Positions 20,978-32,100 of a stretch of 64,000 nt of DNA are shown piece by piece. The notes under the pieces are model-generated. The model saw only the letters and a program-made list of their open reading frames with translations. It was not told the DNA's origin and ran no database searches. The stretch lies in assembly GCA_027924585.1 (NCBI GenBank), contig BSBM01000643.1, forward strand, positions 20,075,001 through 20,139,000, given 5' to 3'. The DNA is from Larix kaempferi. Its lineage: Eukaryota > Streptophyta > Pinopsida > Pinales > Pinaceae. Position numbers and translations under genes: made by a program. The first letter of the stretch is position 1; each line of letters begins with the position of its first letter.

Positions 20978-22560
20978 TCACTTCTTCCTTGAAGTATCTT
21001 CAATTTGAAGAACACCAAGCCTCTCTCTGAAGTACTCAAACTTCACTATGGCTATTGTTTCGTCAACACATCCGCAACCTGCTCATCCGTCGCAACATAT
21101 AGGAGCTTCACTGCTCCTCTCTACACCATATCCCTGATATAGTGATATTTGATCTCAATGTGCTTCGACCTATCGTGGAACACTGGATTCTCAGATAGCT
21201 TCACACAACTCTGGTAATCACAAAAGATACCAGTAGCCTCCAGTGGGAGATCAAATAACTCATATAGTATCTTTCGGAACCATACTGCCTCACAACTAGC
21301 CGAACAAGCTGCAACATACTCTGCTTTGGCTATATTCAGTGCTACGCAGGACTGCTTCCTGCTAAACCAAGAGATCACACCTGATCCCATACTGAAGCAG
21401 CACCCAGAAGTGCTCTTCCTATCTGCAGGACTGCCTGCCCAGTCCGAATCAACATAACCCTACAGGTTAAACTTTTGATTCGTATCATACTTGAGCCCAT
21501 AATCAACTATACCCTTTAGGTACCTCAGAATATGCTTTACAGTAACCAAGTGAACACTTCTCAGATCCGTCAGGAACTGGCTTAATGTGTTCACCGCAAA
21601 GCAAATATCTGGTCTCGTATTCGTTAGGTACATCAAGGACCCAATCATCTGACGATACATCATGACATCAACCAACTCAGATGAAGCATCACACAGAAGC
21701 TTTAGATTCGATGCCATAGGTGTGGCCATGCCTTTGCAGTCCATCATCCCGAACCTCTTCAGAATCTCTACTGCATACTTCCCTTGTCCAAGGAAGATTC
21801 CATTTGCACTCTGCCACACCTCCATGCCTAGAAAATAGTGCATCCTCCCCAAGTCCTTCATCTCGAACTCGGAAACAAGATTCCTCTTCGTGTCGGCAAT
21901 CAATCTATCCTCTCTCGTTACAAACAAGTCATCCACATACAATAAGAGTATCACAGGATTTCCTTCCTCAACCTTGTAGTAAAGGTTGGAATCTGCTTTA
22001 CTCTTGGTAAAGCCCAAACTGGATATAAAGCTGTCTATCCTACCATACCAAGTCCTAGGATCTTGCTTCAAGCCATACAAGGCTTTCTTCAACCTCCACA
22101 CATATGACTCTCTGTCAGGTGTCTCAAAACCAAGTGGATGTTCCACATACACTTCCTCCTCAACTACACCATTCAAGAAAGCTGTCTTGACATCCATCTG
22201 GTGTATCTTCCATTTCATCACTGCAGCCAGGGCAAGTACTGATCTGATGGAAGTGTACCTGGCTACAGGTGCAAAAGTCTCTTCATAGTCAATCCCTCTT
22301 TCTGGGAGAAGCCACGAGCTACAAACCTCGCTTTGTATTTCTCCATGCTACCATCTGCAGCATGATTGATCATATAGATCCATTTGGAAGTCACAACAAA
22401 CTTCCCTTCAGGTCTTGGGACCACATCCCAAACATGATCGATTGGTAATTCTCGACCATGGCATCCTTTTACTATATCCTGTATCCTGGGAACTTCAGAT
22501 TCTTCAATATCTTCAATAGATATTTTGAACTTCGTCGCTAAAACAAATGTTGTAGTCCTT
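20978..22560 (-). pseudogene. RT-RNase H of copia element B (C-terminal Pol only)
   Basis: Same plan as in A. RT motifs: WKIHQMDVKTAFLNG (about 22170-22215), ALYGLKQDPRTWY, the catalytic YVDDLFVT (about 21920-21945), MKDLGRMHYFLGMEV, MYRQMIGSLMYLTNTRPDIC. RNase H: YVDSDWAGSPADRKSTSGCC, SCVALNIAKAEYVAACSAS, FCDYQSCVKLSENPVFHDRS, IEIKYHYIRDMV. The end of Pol is at a TGA (20978-20980). Breaks: a stop after FNL near 21460, a stop after IRDMV near 21121, and at the N-terminal side a deletion/frameshift between about 22220 and 22500 compared with A. No integrase, protease or Gag is encoded, so mobility would depend on a helper. Confidence 0.85.
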
Positions 22561-25200
22561 CTTTTGTAGGTGATGGTATACGATATTTCCTACAAAACAA
22601 GTTAAATTGCATGATTAGAAACATCTCATAGTTTTTAGAACAAATTCTTACACATAAAGAAATATGTCATACAGTCATGCAATTATTTTAGCCAATGCTT
22701 CAATACAACATTTATCCATATCCCGTGACTTTCTAGATGCCTTCCAATCTCTACGACAACATTGTTAAGAGTGTGCACAACTCCCAACATGTCAGCAAAG
22801 AGGTTTCATTCTAGATAAGTAGCAATGGAATGTTGTACAGTGCCATAGGCCACTTACCCATTACATGCATATTAGTGGTAAATTGTTCATTAATGCAATT
22901 ATTCTAATATGCATGGTACACAACCTAAGTCTAGGAACATAATTATATACATCATTGAGCAGCAATATTTAAACAATCAAATATGCAAGAAATGACAATT
23001 CAAATACTTATCTTTGTTTGTTTGTTAAGTGGACTCCCTCTCAATCTTTGCTTCCTTGTAGGAACTACTGGAGTGTGCTCCCTCTTGATCTGGATTATAT
23101 GTCCTATCCCTCCTGGACCACTATGCATGCTTAAATGTGCACTAGTGTCATGATTGTGCCATCCTCAAGATCTCATGCATAATCATACATTCATTAGTAT
23201 AATCTCAAAACAAGATAATCTTAAACATGTATAGTCAAGATCATTTCATACACAGATAATTTATCACAATTCTTTTACTCATGCATATTCCTATTTGACC
23301 ATAGGACTTTTCTGGTTAGTCATATCATCAATCAAAGTAAGAAGCATAAGATGCCTAAACCCATGATTACTCAAACCTATAACTTCATGAATAATCATTA
23401 TCAATCATACCAAGTATACTTATATAAGAGATCATAACACAAGGTAGGATTCTAACTTGATATAGGAAAAACATACCTGGATTAGCATGCTAGCTAGTTA
23501 TGTCTAACATACCCGCATAATGTTTTCTTGTTCTCTTCAATGACTTGTGCTAGTAACCTGCATATCTCATAGGTTAACCATTATAGAACCAAGTTATACA
23601 TACCTCGTAAGTAGATCTTCTATGTGATCCATGACAATGGATGAATCTTTGTATTCATGTCACCATGGTCATATGTTCTTGAACTAGAACATGATTTGTC
23701 TTTCTTGATGTACCTTTCATGTTAGCGGACAACATCAACCTCATACAACACCACAATGCATTATTACAATCATAAGTGTCAAAACCCTAATCAATGAATA
23801 TCTTCTATCATGCATTCATATTTTTATTAAGGTGATACGACAAGTCTAAAATTAATCAAGATTGTACTAATCTTAATGAAGACAAACATATCATAAACTT
23901 AATCATGAACAGATTTCGAAACATACCCGTAAGTCATACTTGTCGAGTTTGCTTGTAATCTTCTTATGTAAGGCCTTAGCCTCATCTCCCTCTGAAACTG
24001 GAACTTCTTCACTTATGCAGGTGACCAATCCATTCTCTTCTAGGATTAACCCAATCCACTTGATTTGCAGAAACTGGATTTGGAGCTGGATTAGGGTTTG
24101 TCAGGGAAACCCTAAAAATTCAAACTTCTGAAAGGATAGAAAGATGCGCCTTGATGAGCTGATCAACCTGGTATACTCAGAATTTGAAAACTGCAAAGTT
24201 TCACCCCTCAAATTTGCTTTTCAATCTTCCGGATTCACTAGGGAGGACCCTGAATTTGGGTTTGAATTTCCTGGAGCTTCACCCAACCAAATAGTTTGAT
24301 CCAAAGCTCAAAACTTCGATTTTTCCAAGGAGCTTCCAGCCATGGTCACAGAATTCAAAAATTCCAACTTTTGTAGAAGCCTTAATTTTCCACTTTTCCG
24401 ATCAAAGTCCTGAACTAGGGTTTGATCAATCCTGACCTTCTGCCCAACCAAAAAATTCGATCTTGGTCTCTAAATTTTGATTTTGATGAGGATCAGCCAG
24501 CCGTGGTCTCCGATTACAAAAATTCCAACTTTCTCTGAAATCCTAAATTCCCGTAGCCATGAATGAAGGTGCTCAAAATCCAATTCTGTTTTGACAGAAA
24601 TATGCACCTGATTGTTTCTGGTGTAACTCATAAATTTCGGATCTACAGGGTCTAAAACTTTTGCTTGTGGTAGCCTGACCTGTTAACTTTCCAACCCCAT
24701 AGGTCTAACCTCAAATGGATTCTCTGAGAGAGAGTTATGCCAAGTGTCGCAACGTGACCTGTTTATGGGATAAAACAAGAGAGTGAACTTGTATGGAGTG
24801 CCACGTGTCAATGGTTCAATTTCGGCCTTTGAAAATCGTACCTGTGAAAGTACAGTCCGTGCCCTACCTGCCAATTTTTATGAAATTTTATTTGGAGATT
24901 TCTAGCCCAAGTTGTGACCTTTTTTCCTCGGTCACCTTTTTATGACTGAGATATGGAAGAGGTAGAAACCCTATAGTATACAGATCATAAATATGAAAGT
25001 ACAACGAATTAGAGGCTCTCCTTCAGACACAAGGTACATGGGGATCTTATCTTCTACCTGTAAGATTTTTAGATCCTGAAACTTCATCAAAATGAATTTA
25101 TAGCGAAAGTTATACGATGACTGGTTTTTGCTATATCAAGCCCTAGCTTCGCAAGTGCAACAAGTGTCATAAATGCCATACCATGCCTTCTTTCAGGCTA
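22561..25200 (-). other. intron-like leader of element B in place of Gag-protease-integrase
   Basis: About 2.6 kb between the primer-binding site and the RT-coding part contains no Gag, protease or integrase that I can read in any frame. On the element strand a donor-like GG|GTATGTTTCG occurs at about 23925 and an acceptor-like TTGTTTTGTAG|GAAAT at about 22590. Sequence upstream of the donor is rich in phrases such as AAACCCTAA, like plant 5' leaders. Element A carries a homologous segment with donor GTATGTTTTG and acceptor ACTTGTAG at matching places. An untranslated leader with an intron, or a captured host-gene segment, are the two explanations I consider; I see no protein to choose between them. 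Confidence 0.6.
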
Positions 25201-25212
25201 GCTCTGATACCA
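25201..25212 (-). other. primer-binding site of element B (initiator tRNA-Met type)
   Basis: TGGTATCAGAGC on the element strand, directly after the CA end of the 5' LTR. This is the standard plant match to the 3' end of initiator tRNA-Met. Confidence 0.9.
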
Positions 25213-25809
25213 TGTTAATTTTTGAGCATTAATTCAACATACTCTAGGATCTTGACTGAGAGAATAACATGTACAACATATCAAGCATATCAAACACAAC
25301 AAACAATCACATGAGACAATAGACACACAGAGTTTCACTGGGGAAAACCATAAAGGTGAAAAACCCCACAACTTCCTCAGAGATAGAAAGAGAAATGATA
25401 CAACCCAAGGATAAGAGATAGTCTCCTAGCAGCAAATTCTCCTCCTCCACTAGTGCACCACTCTCCAATGAGTGTATAAGTGAGAAAGTGAATGATCAAA
25501 TAGAGTGCTTCCCACACTCTATTTATACTTGACTTGACTTGCCTAATAACCTTTAATAGGTTGGCCTCAAATTAACCACTTAACATAATGCTGATAGGGC
25601 TGACCCCCAATAGGGTGGTCTAATAACCCTTTGACCCACATGACTTATATAGGGCCGACTCCATCAAGGTGGTCTAATAACCCATCAAGTATAAGTTACG
25701 ACACTTAAAATATAAATGACGACACTTTGGTATAGAGGAATAATAACATCTCTATAGGAATACAATATACATATGTGAAATACATTCCGAAGTTACATAT
25801 ACATCAACA
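25213..25809 (-). repeat. 5' LTR of element B
   Basis: 597 bp, ends TG...CA, followed on the right by TCTTC, the second half of the target duplication. About 5% different from the 3' LTR by hand count. Confidence 0.95.
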
Positions 25810-25814
25810 TCTTC

Positions 25815-28329
25815 GAAACAAGTCTCTCTTGTAGGTGATGGTATACAATCTTTCCTACAAGTCAAGTTCAATTGCATGATTAGAAACATCTCATAGTTTT
25901 CAGAACAAATTCTTACGCATAAAGACATAGGTCATATAGTCATGCAATTATCTTAGCCAATGCTTCAATACAACATTCATCCATATCTCGTAACTTTCTA
26001 GATGCCTTCCATTTCTACCAGAACATTGTTAAGAGTGTGCACTACTCCCAACATGTCAGCAAGAAGGTTTCATACTAGATAAGTAGCAATGGAATGTTGT
26101 ACAGTGCCATAGGCCACTTACCCATCACATGCATATTAGTAGTATACTGTTCATTAATGCAAATATCCTAATATGCATAACAAACAACCTAAATCTAGGA
26201 ACATAAGTATATACACCATTGAACAATATTATTTAAATAATCAGATATACAAGAAATGACAATTCAAATACTTATCTTTGTTTGTTTGTTGGGTGGACTC
26301 CCTCTCAAACTTTGCTTCCTTGTATGAACTACTGGAGTGTGCTCCCTCTTGATTTTTACTTCCTTGCAGGAAATACTTGAGTGTGCTCCCTCTTGATCTT
26401 TTCTTCCTGGATTATCTGTCTTTGAACTTATATCCATCCTGTACCACTATGCATGCTTACTAGTTTCATCACTGTGTCATCCTCAAGATCTCATACATAA
26501 TCATGTATTCATTAGTATGATCTCAATACTATTAAAACATTATGATTCTAAATAATCTTAAACATGTATGGTCATGATTATTTCATACAGGTAATTTATC
26601 ACAAGCGTTAGTATTCAAGGTTTCAGGGAGTACTTCTTTTACTCATGCGTATTCTTATTTGACCATAGGACTCTTCTAGTTTTTCATATCATTAATCAAA
26701 CTAAGAAACATAATATGCATAAACCCTTGATTACTTAAACTTCTAACTTCAAGAATAATCATTATCAATCATACAAAAGTATACTTATCTAAGAGCCTAA
26801 CACAAGGTAGGATTCTAACTCGATATAAGAAAACATACTTGGATTATCATGTTTGCTAGTTATGTCTAACATACCCAAACAATGTCTTCTTTGTTCTCTT
26901 CAACGATTTAGAGACCTTGTACTAGTAATCTGCATATCTCATAAGTTAAGCATTGTAGAACCAAATTATACATAACTCGTAAGTAGAGCTTCTATGTGAT
27001 CAGTGACTGTGGATGAGTCTTTGTATTCATGTTACCATGGTCATATATTCTTGATCTAGAACTTGATTTGTATTTCTTGATGTACCTTTCATGTTAGCAG
27101 ACAACATCATCCTCATACAACACCACAGTGCATTAGTACAATCATATGTGTCATAACCCTAATCAATGAATGTCTTCTATCATTCACATGCATTCATACT
27201 TTTACTAAGGTGATCAGAAAAGTCTAAAATTAATCAAGATTGTACTCACCTCAATAATATGAAGACAAACATATCATGAACTTAATCATCAGATAAATGA
27301 AACAAATTTCAAAACATACTTGTATCTCATCAAGTCATACGTGTTGAGATTGCTTATACTCTTCTCTATAAGGGTAAAACCCTAACCATCCAAGGTAGAT
27401 TACTTGTAAACATCTTATATAGGTTCATGGTGCTAGGATGATAGAATATCAGTCCCATTTAAACCTCCTTCATTGCTGCCTTATGAGTCTCCCAACCTTG
27501 CTAGGGTTTCTTCTTACTTGGAAACCCTAATTTTCAATCTCCTTCCTCCCACAACATTTTGATGGAGGATTAATATCTATGATGAATGGATTACAAATCC
27601 ATTTTCAAAGTTTCCAATTTTGCATCAGGTGTCTCCAACATTGTATCAGGTTGTGCCATACCTAAAAACTGAAAACCCTAAGTGAGAGCTTCTTCCTCCT
27701 CTTCTTTGATTTCCTCCGTTGATCCATTTCATATGTGCCGTATTTTTTTTGGTATAAATCTAAAATTTCGGATCTGTAGGGTATGAAACTTTGGCCTGTG
27801 GTATCCAGACCTGTCATATTTCCAACCCCACATGTTTGAGATTCATTTGTTTCTTCATCAGGGAGATATGCTCAGTTTTCCAACATGACCTGTTTAAGGG
27901 ATGAAACAACATTACAGAGTGCCACGTGTCACTGTTTTAACTTCGACCTCTGAAAATCGGACTTGTGAAACTATAGTCCGTTCCTTAACTGGCACTGTTT
28001 ACGGAATTCCATTTGGAGCTTCCTAGCCCGAGATATGACCTTTTTACCTAGGTCACCTATTTAGGGCTTCATTCTGGAAGAGGCAGAAACCCTAACTTGT
28101 ACGGATCATATCTCAGAAAGTACAACGAATCTGAGGCTGAAATTCGGACACAGGGTACAGGAAAATTTCATCTTCGGCCTATCCAATTTTTAGATCCTGA
28201 AACTTCGCCAAAATTGATTTATAGCGAAAGTTCCACGATGACTAGGTTTTGCTATACAAAGCCCTAGATTTCAAATTGTCGCAAGTGAGGCAAGTGTCGT
28301 AAATTCCATACATGCCTTCCTTTAGGCTA
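25815..28329 (-). other. intron-like leader of element A
   Basis: Homologue of the B leader, with the same order of shared phrases (for example CATGATTAGAAACATCTCATAG near 25876 and 22608). Donor-like GTATGTTTTG at about 27318 and acceptor-like TTGTAG|GAAAG at about 25855 on the element strand. No coding frame. A short internal duplication around GAGTGTGCTCCCTCTTGAT lies at 26334-26398. Confidence 0.6.
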
Positions 28330-28341
28330 GCTCTGATACCA
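28330..28341 (-). other. primer-binding site of element A
   Basis: TGGTATCAGAGC on the element strand, abutting the 5' LTR with no spacer, as in B. Confidence 0.9.
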
Positions 28342-28831
28342 TGTTAGTTTTTCATCATTTAATTCAATATGATCTATGATCTTAACTGAGAGAATAACAT
28401 GCACAACAAATCAAACACAAGAGACAAGAGACACAAAGCATTTCACCAAGGAAACCATAAAGGAGAAAACCCCGCAACTTCCTCAGAGATAGAATGAGCA
28501 ATAGTACAAAACCCCAAAACAAAGAGATGGTCTCTAGCAGCTTCCTCCTCCTCCACTTGTGCGAACTCCTCCTCTCTCTCACTAATACAAAGTGAGTGAG
28601 TGTGTGAATGATCAAATAGAGAGGAGCACCCTCTCTATTTATACTTTATCTTTCACTTAGCCTTAACCCCAAACAGGTCAGCCCCTAAGTGTAACTGATT
28701 GGGACGACTTCTCTAGGAGAGTCTAATAACCCATTAATAATTTAACTCTGGGGTCTAATGCCCCGACATACATGCGAGGATTAACCTCAATGACTTTACA
28801 TGACCCAAGTACAATAATGACTTCTTCGACT
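28342..28831 (-). repeat. 5' LTR of element A, truncated
   Basis: Starts TGTTAGTTTTTC (+ strand) and follows the left LTR to GACTTCTTCGACT. It then stops about 95 bp short of the expected end, exactly where the 5' LTR of element C begins. The missing part is the U3 start on the element strand. Confidence 0.9.
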
Positions 28832-29084
28832 TTAGAATATAAAGGTCATCTAGACTTAGACTTCGACATATTAATACAAACACTTGCTAACTTTAGGTTA
28901 CTTTATGTTTAGTTATAGTATTAAAGTAAATACAAGTCATTTTAGGGTTTGAGCAGTTAGGGTTTATATCATCTCATTATCATAAAGATAAGGTGGTTCT
29001 CTTTATTTGATAATAGAAGAAATTTTTTCTCTCTTTTAGTTCTCTCTTTGTGTTCTTGTTTTTTTTTGTATGTCTGGTTTTCAT
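28832..29084 (+). repeat. 5' LTR of element C
   Basis: Aligns with 56653-56926 (shared: ATAAAxGTCATCTAGAC, TAAGTCATTTTAGGGTTT, TATGTCATCTCATTAT or close forms). The initial TG has become TT. Divergence is high, so the insertion is old. Confidence 0.8.
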
Positions 29085-29088
29085 ACTA

Positions 29089-29105
29089 TTGTTTCAGAGC
29101 CACGG
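29089..29105 (+). other. degenerate primer-binding site of element C
   Basis: TTGTTTCAGAGCCACGG, close to the plant initiator tRNA-Met site TGGTATCAGAGC, just after the 5' LTR. Confidence 0.6.
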
Positions 29106-29852
29106 TGAGGGGAAGTAGAAGCAAAACATGAGAAAGGTACATGGAGTAGAATGTTTAGTGATGGACCAAGGGAATTTATTTGATATACACTAAGAAGCCA
29201 AAGGGGTTTCAAACTAATTGAAACTAGGTATTATTTTTCTGGTTTAGATGAAGAGCATCATTATTTTGGTTGAATCAAATTTTTAAGAGAGAATATATTT
29301 TATTTCAATTTAAATCTAGGTTTAAATATTTTTTTGGTTTAAATCAAAGATTAACATTAGAAAAATAGAGATGTAGGAATTCTGATTTGTAGGGTTTTGG
29401 GTAGATTTTTTGGGCAACTATTGTTTTCCAGCCATATGACTGTATGGACATACCACATTAATATACAAATATAATGTATAGACAATTCCATATGATCGTA
29501 TGGATTGTATGAAATTTGTAACATAGGTCGTAAATTTTATGAGTTTTGGTTATCAACTTTTAATGTTTGAAATTTTGAGTGTAATTTCCATTTTTGGCCT
29601 AAATTATTGAATCACTTTTGTAATTTATGCAATTTTATAGGAAGGTTTCTATATTTTAGAAACTAGTTGGTAGATTTGTGGAAAATTGTGCATTTTTTGA
29701 TTGTACTTTTATAAATTTATCTTCTTTTGGTAGAAATTTGACTAAGTAGTGGTAGATTTAGTGGTATGGGATATAACCTTTGATTTTATGAGCATCCTTT
29801 TAGCAGTTTAGTCTCTATTTCAACACTTATGTTTACAAAATTATCTGATAAA

Positions 29853-31163
29853 ATGGATATTTTTTCCAATATCATGTTGGAGGGTAACAAAAAATTCTCT
29901 GGTAGAAATTATAATACCTAGAAACAATGTATGTTAGCCATTTTTGAGTATAGGTGTTTGGATCAACTTGTATATATCGAGGAAGGAAACTTAATCAGAA
30001 ACATCAATAAAAGACCAAGACACATATGATGAGTGAAATAGACAAGCAATAATGCTCATAAAGCTATCTATGTTTGACAAGATTCTTCTAAAGTGCAGGA
30101 TGATGGCACTATGAAGGATGCTGTAACCATTTGGAAGCACTCGAGAGGATTGCATGAAGTCTTAGACAAAGGTAGAGCCTTTTTCTTGAAAAATATATTG
30201 TTTTCTATTACAATGAATGAGAATGAATTTGTAAATGAAAATTTGGTAAAGATTAAAGATAATAGAGAACAATTGAATGCCACTGGGTGGAAGATGGAAG
30301 AAGAAAACATAGTGATAATTACTCTTAACAGTTTACCAGTTGCATTTCCATTTTAATGAAAAACTTAATATTAATGCAACTGGAAAAGACCTTAAGTTTT
30401 ATGAGCTATGCATAAACATTTTGCAGCAAGACAGGTGAAAAAAGAAGTTTGGTAGTGAAAATACATTACCAAGTTTAAAATATTTTCAAATGAGAATATT
30501 TTCAAAATGTCATTATTGTGGAAGGGTGGTTTATAAAAGGTAGTTTGTAGAAATAAGTTGTGGGATGAAAAGCACACCTAGGGAGGCTCTCAACAAAAGG
30601 AAAAGGTCAATGTTGCAAAACAATGGAAAGTTACTGCTATCTTTGGCTTCATGGATAAGCAAGAAGATCACGGAGAGTCATCTACTTGGTATATTGATTA
30701 TGGTGCATCATGCCATTTCACCAAAAAACATAATTGGTTTGTTCAGTATGATGTTTGTGTTTCATCTATGATTTTTTGTGGTGTGAAATAGTTCAGAATA
30801 AAAGTAAAAGTAAATGTACAAATTACCTTGAGAGGTACGTGGTTTGTCTTACTTAATATCTACTATGTACTAGGTGTGGAACATAATTTGCTTTCAGCAA
30901 GTCAAATTATGAGTTAGAGCCCCCACATACATGTCATTTTCAGTGACTACAAATGCTACATGGTTGAAAAGGGCAACGAGAATAGAATTTCTCTCGGTAC
31001 CGAAGATCACAGATTGTTCTAGTTGGTTGATAATGAGGAAGCCACATAACATGCTTTGCTGGCAAAGAGTGTTCAAGAAACTAGTTCACTATGGAATCAA
31101 AGGTATGGAATTTTAATTTTTTAATATCATTCTTATGTGTCTAAAGAAAGGTTAGAGTTATAA
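29853..31163 (+). pseudogene. Gag-protease-GAG_pre-integrs of copia element C, broken
   Basis: Starts at ATG 29853 with MDIFSNIMLEGNKKFSGRNY, the usual copia Gag opening, followed after a TAG by LAIFEYRCLDQLVYIEEGN. A UBN2-type Gag segment is readable at 30093-30354 (AVTIWKHSRGLHEVLDKGRA, NEFVNENLVKIKD). The aspartic protease motif is WYIDYGASCHFT at about 30687-30722, where the usual active-site DSGA reads DYGA. A pre-integrase segment NQRYGILIF...SYVSKERLEL runs up to the insertion point of D at 31163. Multiple stops and frameshifts; not functional. The text resumes at 52596 on the other side of D. Confidence 0.75.
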
Positions 31164-32100
31164 TGATACTTAACACCCTTGATGATGAAGAATTGAAGTG
31201 GACAACGAGACCCTTTCTACACCAAAAATTGACTTTAAAATGATGAATTTTGCACTTGATTAGAGACTGGTCACTACTTCTCCCAAGAATAAGGGAAATT
31301 GGTCATGAAATTGGGCCTTGAATGAATGACCATACCTATCTAGTCACTACATTGAGCCCGAAAAGCACGACCATAGTTCCAATTTAAGAAAAGTAACACT
31401 GAAAAGTGCACAATGAGTTAAATAAAAGTTCAAACTGTGCATGGAAAGGACTTGGAATACATGCAAAGCATTCAATTTGAAATCATAACCTAAATTAGAC
31501 CTAATGAAAATCTATAAAAGAGACCTATAGGGTGAAGATACATAGGTTTGAAAATGTTAGAGAAAAGGATGAAGAGTAGTAGTATATCGAAGAGAAAAAA
31601 TTCTCCATGGCTTGGAGCTTTGTGATTGAGGCTAAGGGCAAAGGAGGGAACTTAGAATATGGAGAATAAGAGTACAAAAATCAATGACTAAAAGGATTGT
31701 AAGTACTATCTTCTTCATTATTAATACAAATTGATTCATTTTCCCTCCCCCGAGATACATGCTATATGTTTTTTAAGCAATGAATAGAGTAGTTTCTATA
31801 TGCATGATTGATTATTTGTTAGAATCAATGAGGAAGGTTCGTTGTGTATTTGTGTGCAAGTGCGTTCACAAGCCTTAGGAGCAGGGAACTAGAATACAAG
31901 GATCCATGTTGGAAAAATCCATTGGACAAGATTCAATAATAAGGTGCACTTAACTTTATTCTCAAAACCCTTTTGATTATTATGCATGCAGAATCTACCG
32001 AAAAGTAGGAATAATCATTCTCTATTTCTTTGTCAATGAACTTGACCCATTCACCAGGGAAAGCACTTTGCTTAAAAGCACTGCATTTCTTTCCATTACA
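31164..32100 (+). repeat. 5' LTR of element D
   Basis: 937 bp, from TGATACTTAACACCCTTGATG to TTTCCATTACA. The first ~710 bp align with 50717-51432. The whole aligns with the reverse complement of 51461-52595. Differences are frequent (roughly one in seven by eye), so D is old. Confidence 0.85.

Larger units (their letters stand above)
19194..25809 (-). mobile_element. element B: Ty1/copia retrotransposon with target duplication
   Basis: Complete LTR-to-LTR element of 6616 bp on the - strand: 5' LTR 25213-25809, primer-binding site 25201-25212, leader 22561-25200, RT-RNase H 20978-22560, micro-hairpins and tandem array, polypurine tract 19791-19806, 3' LTR 19194-19790. The 5 bases on each side are identical: TCTTC at 19189-19193 and 25810-25814. 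The LTRs are equal in length (597 bp) and differ by about 32 substitutions in my hand alignment (about 5%). Like A, it lacks Gag, protease and integrase. Inserted into element A. Confidence 0.95.
15879..28831 (-). mobile_element. element A: Ty1/copia retrotransposon interrupted by element B
   Basis: Order on the - strand: truncated 5' LTR (28342-28831), primer-binding site (28330-28341), leader (25815-28329), RT-RNase H (17343-19193), tandem array, polypurine tract, 3' LTR (15879-16459). Element B is inserted at 19194-25809, just upstream of the RT-coding part. Without B the element would be about 6.3 kb. It lacks Gag, protease and integrase, so it could only move with proteins supplied in trans. 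The right end is cut at the start of the LTR of element C, so its target duplication cannot be tested. Confidence 0.85.

Noticed and set aside
24100-24130. AAACCCTAA strings as telomeric repeats
   Set aside because: Only isolated copies, no tandem run; such strings are common in plant 5' leaders.
31159-31163. TTATAA at both ends of D as a proven target duplication
   Set aside because: TTATAA also precedes the internal forward LTR copy at 50711-50716, so it may belong to the element; kept only as suggestive.
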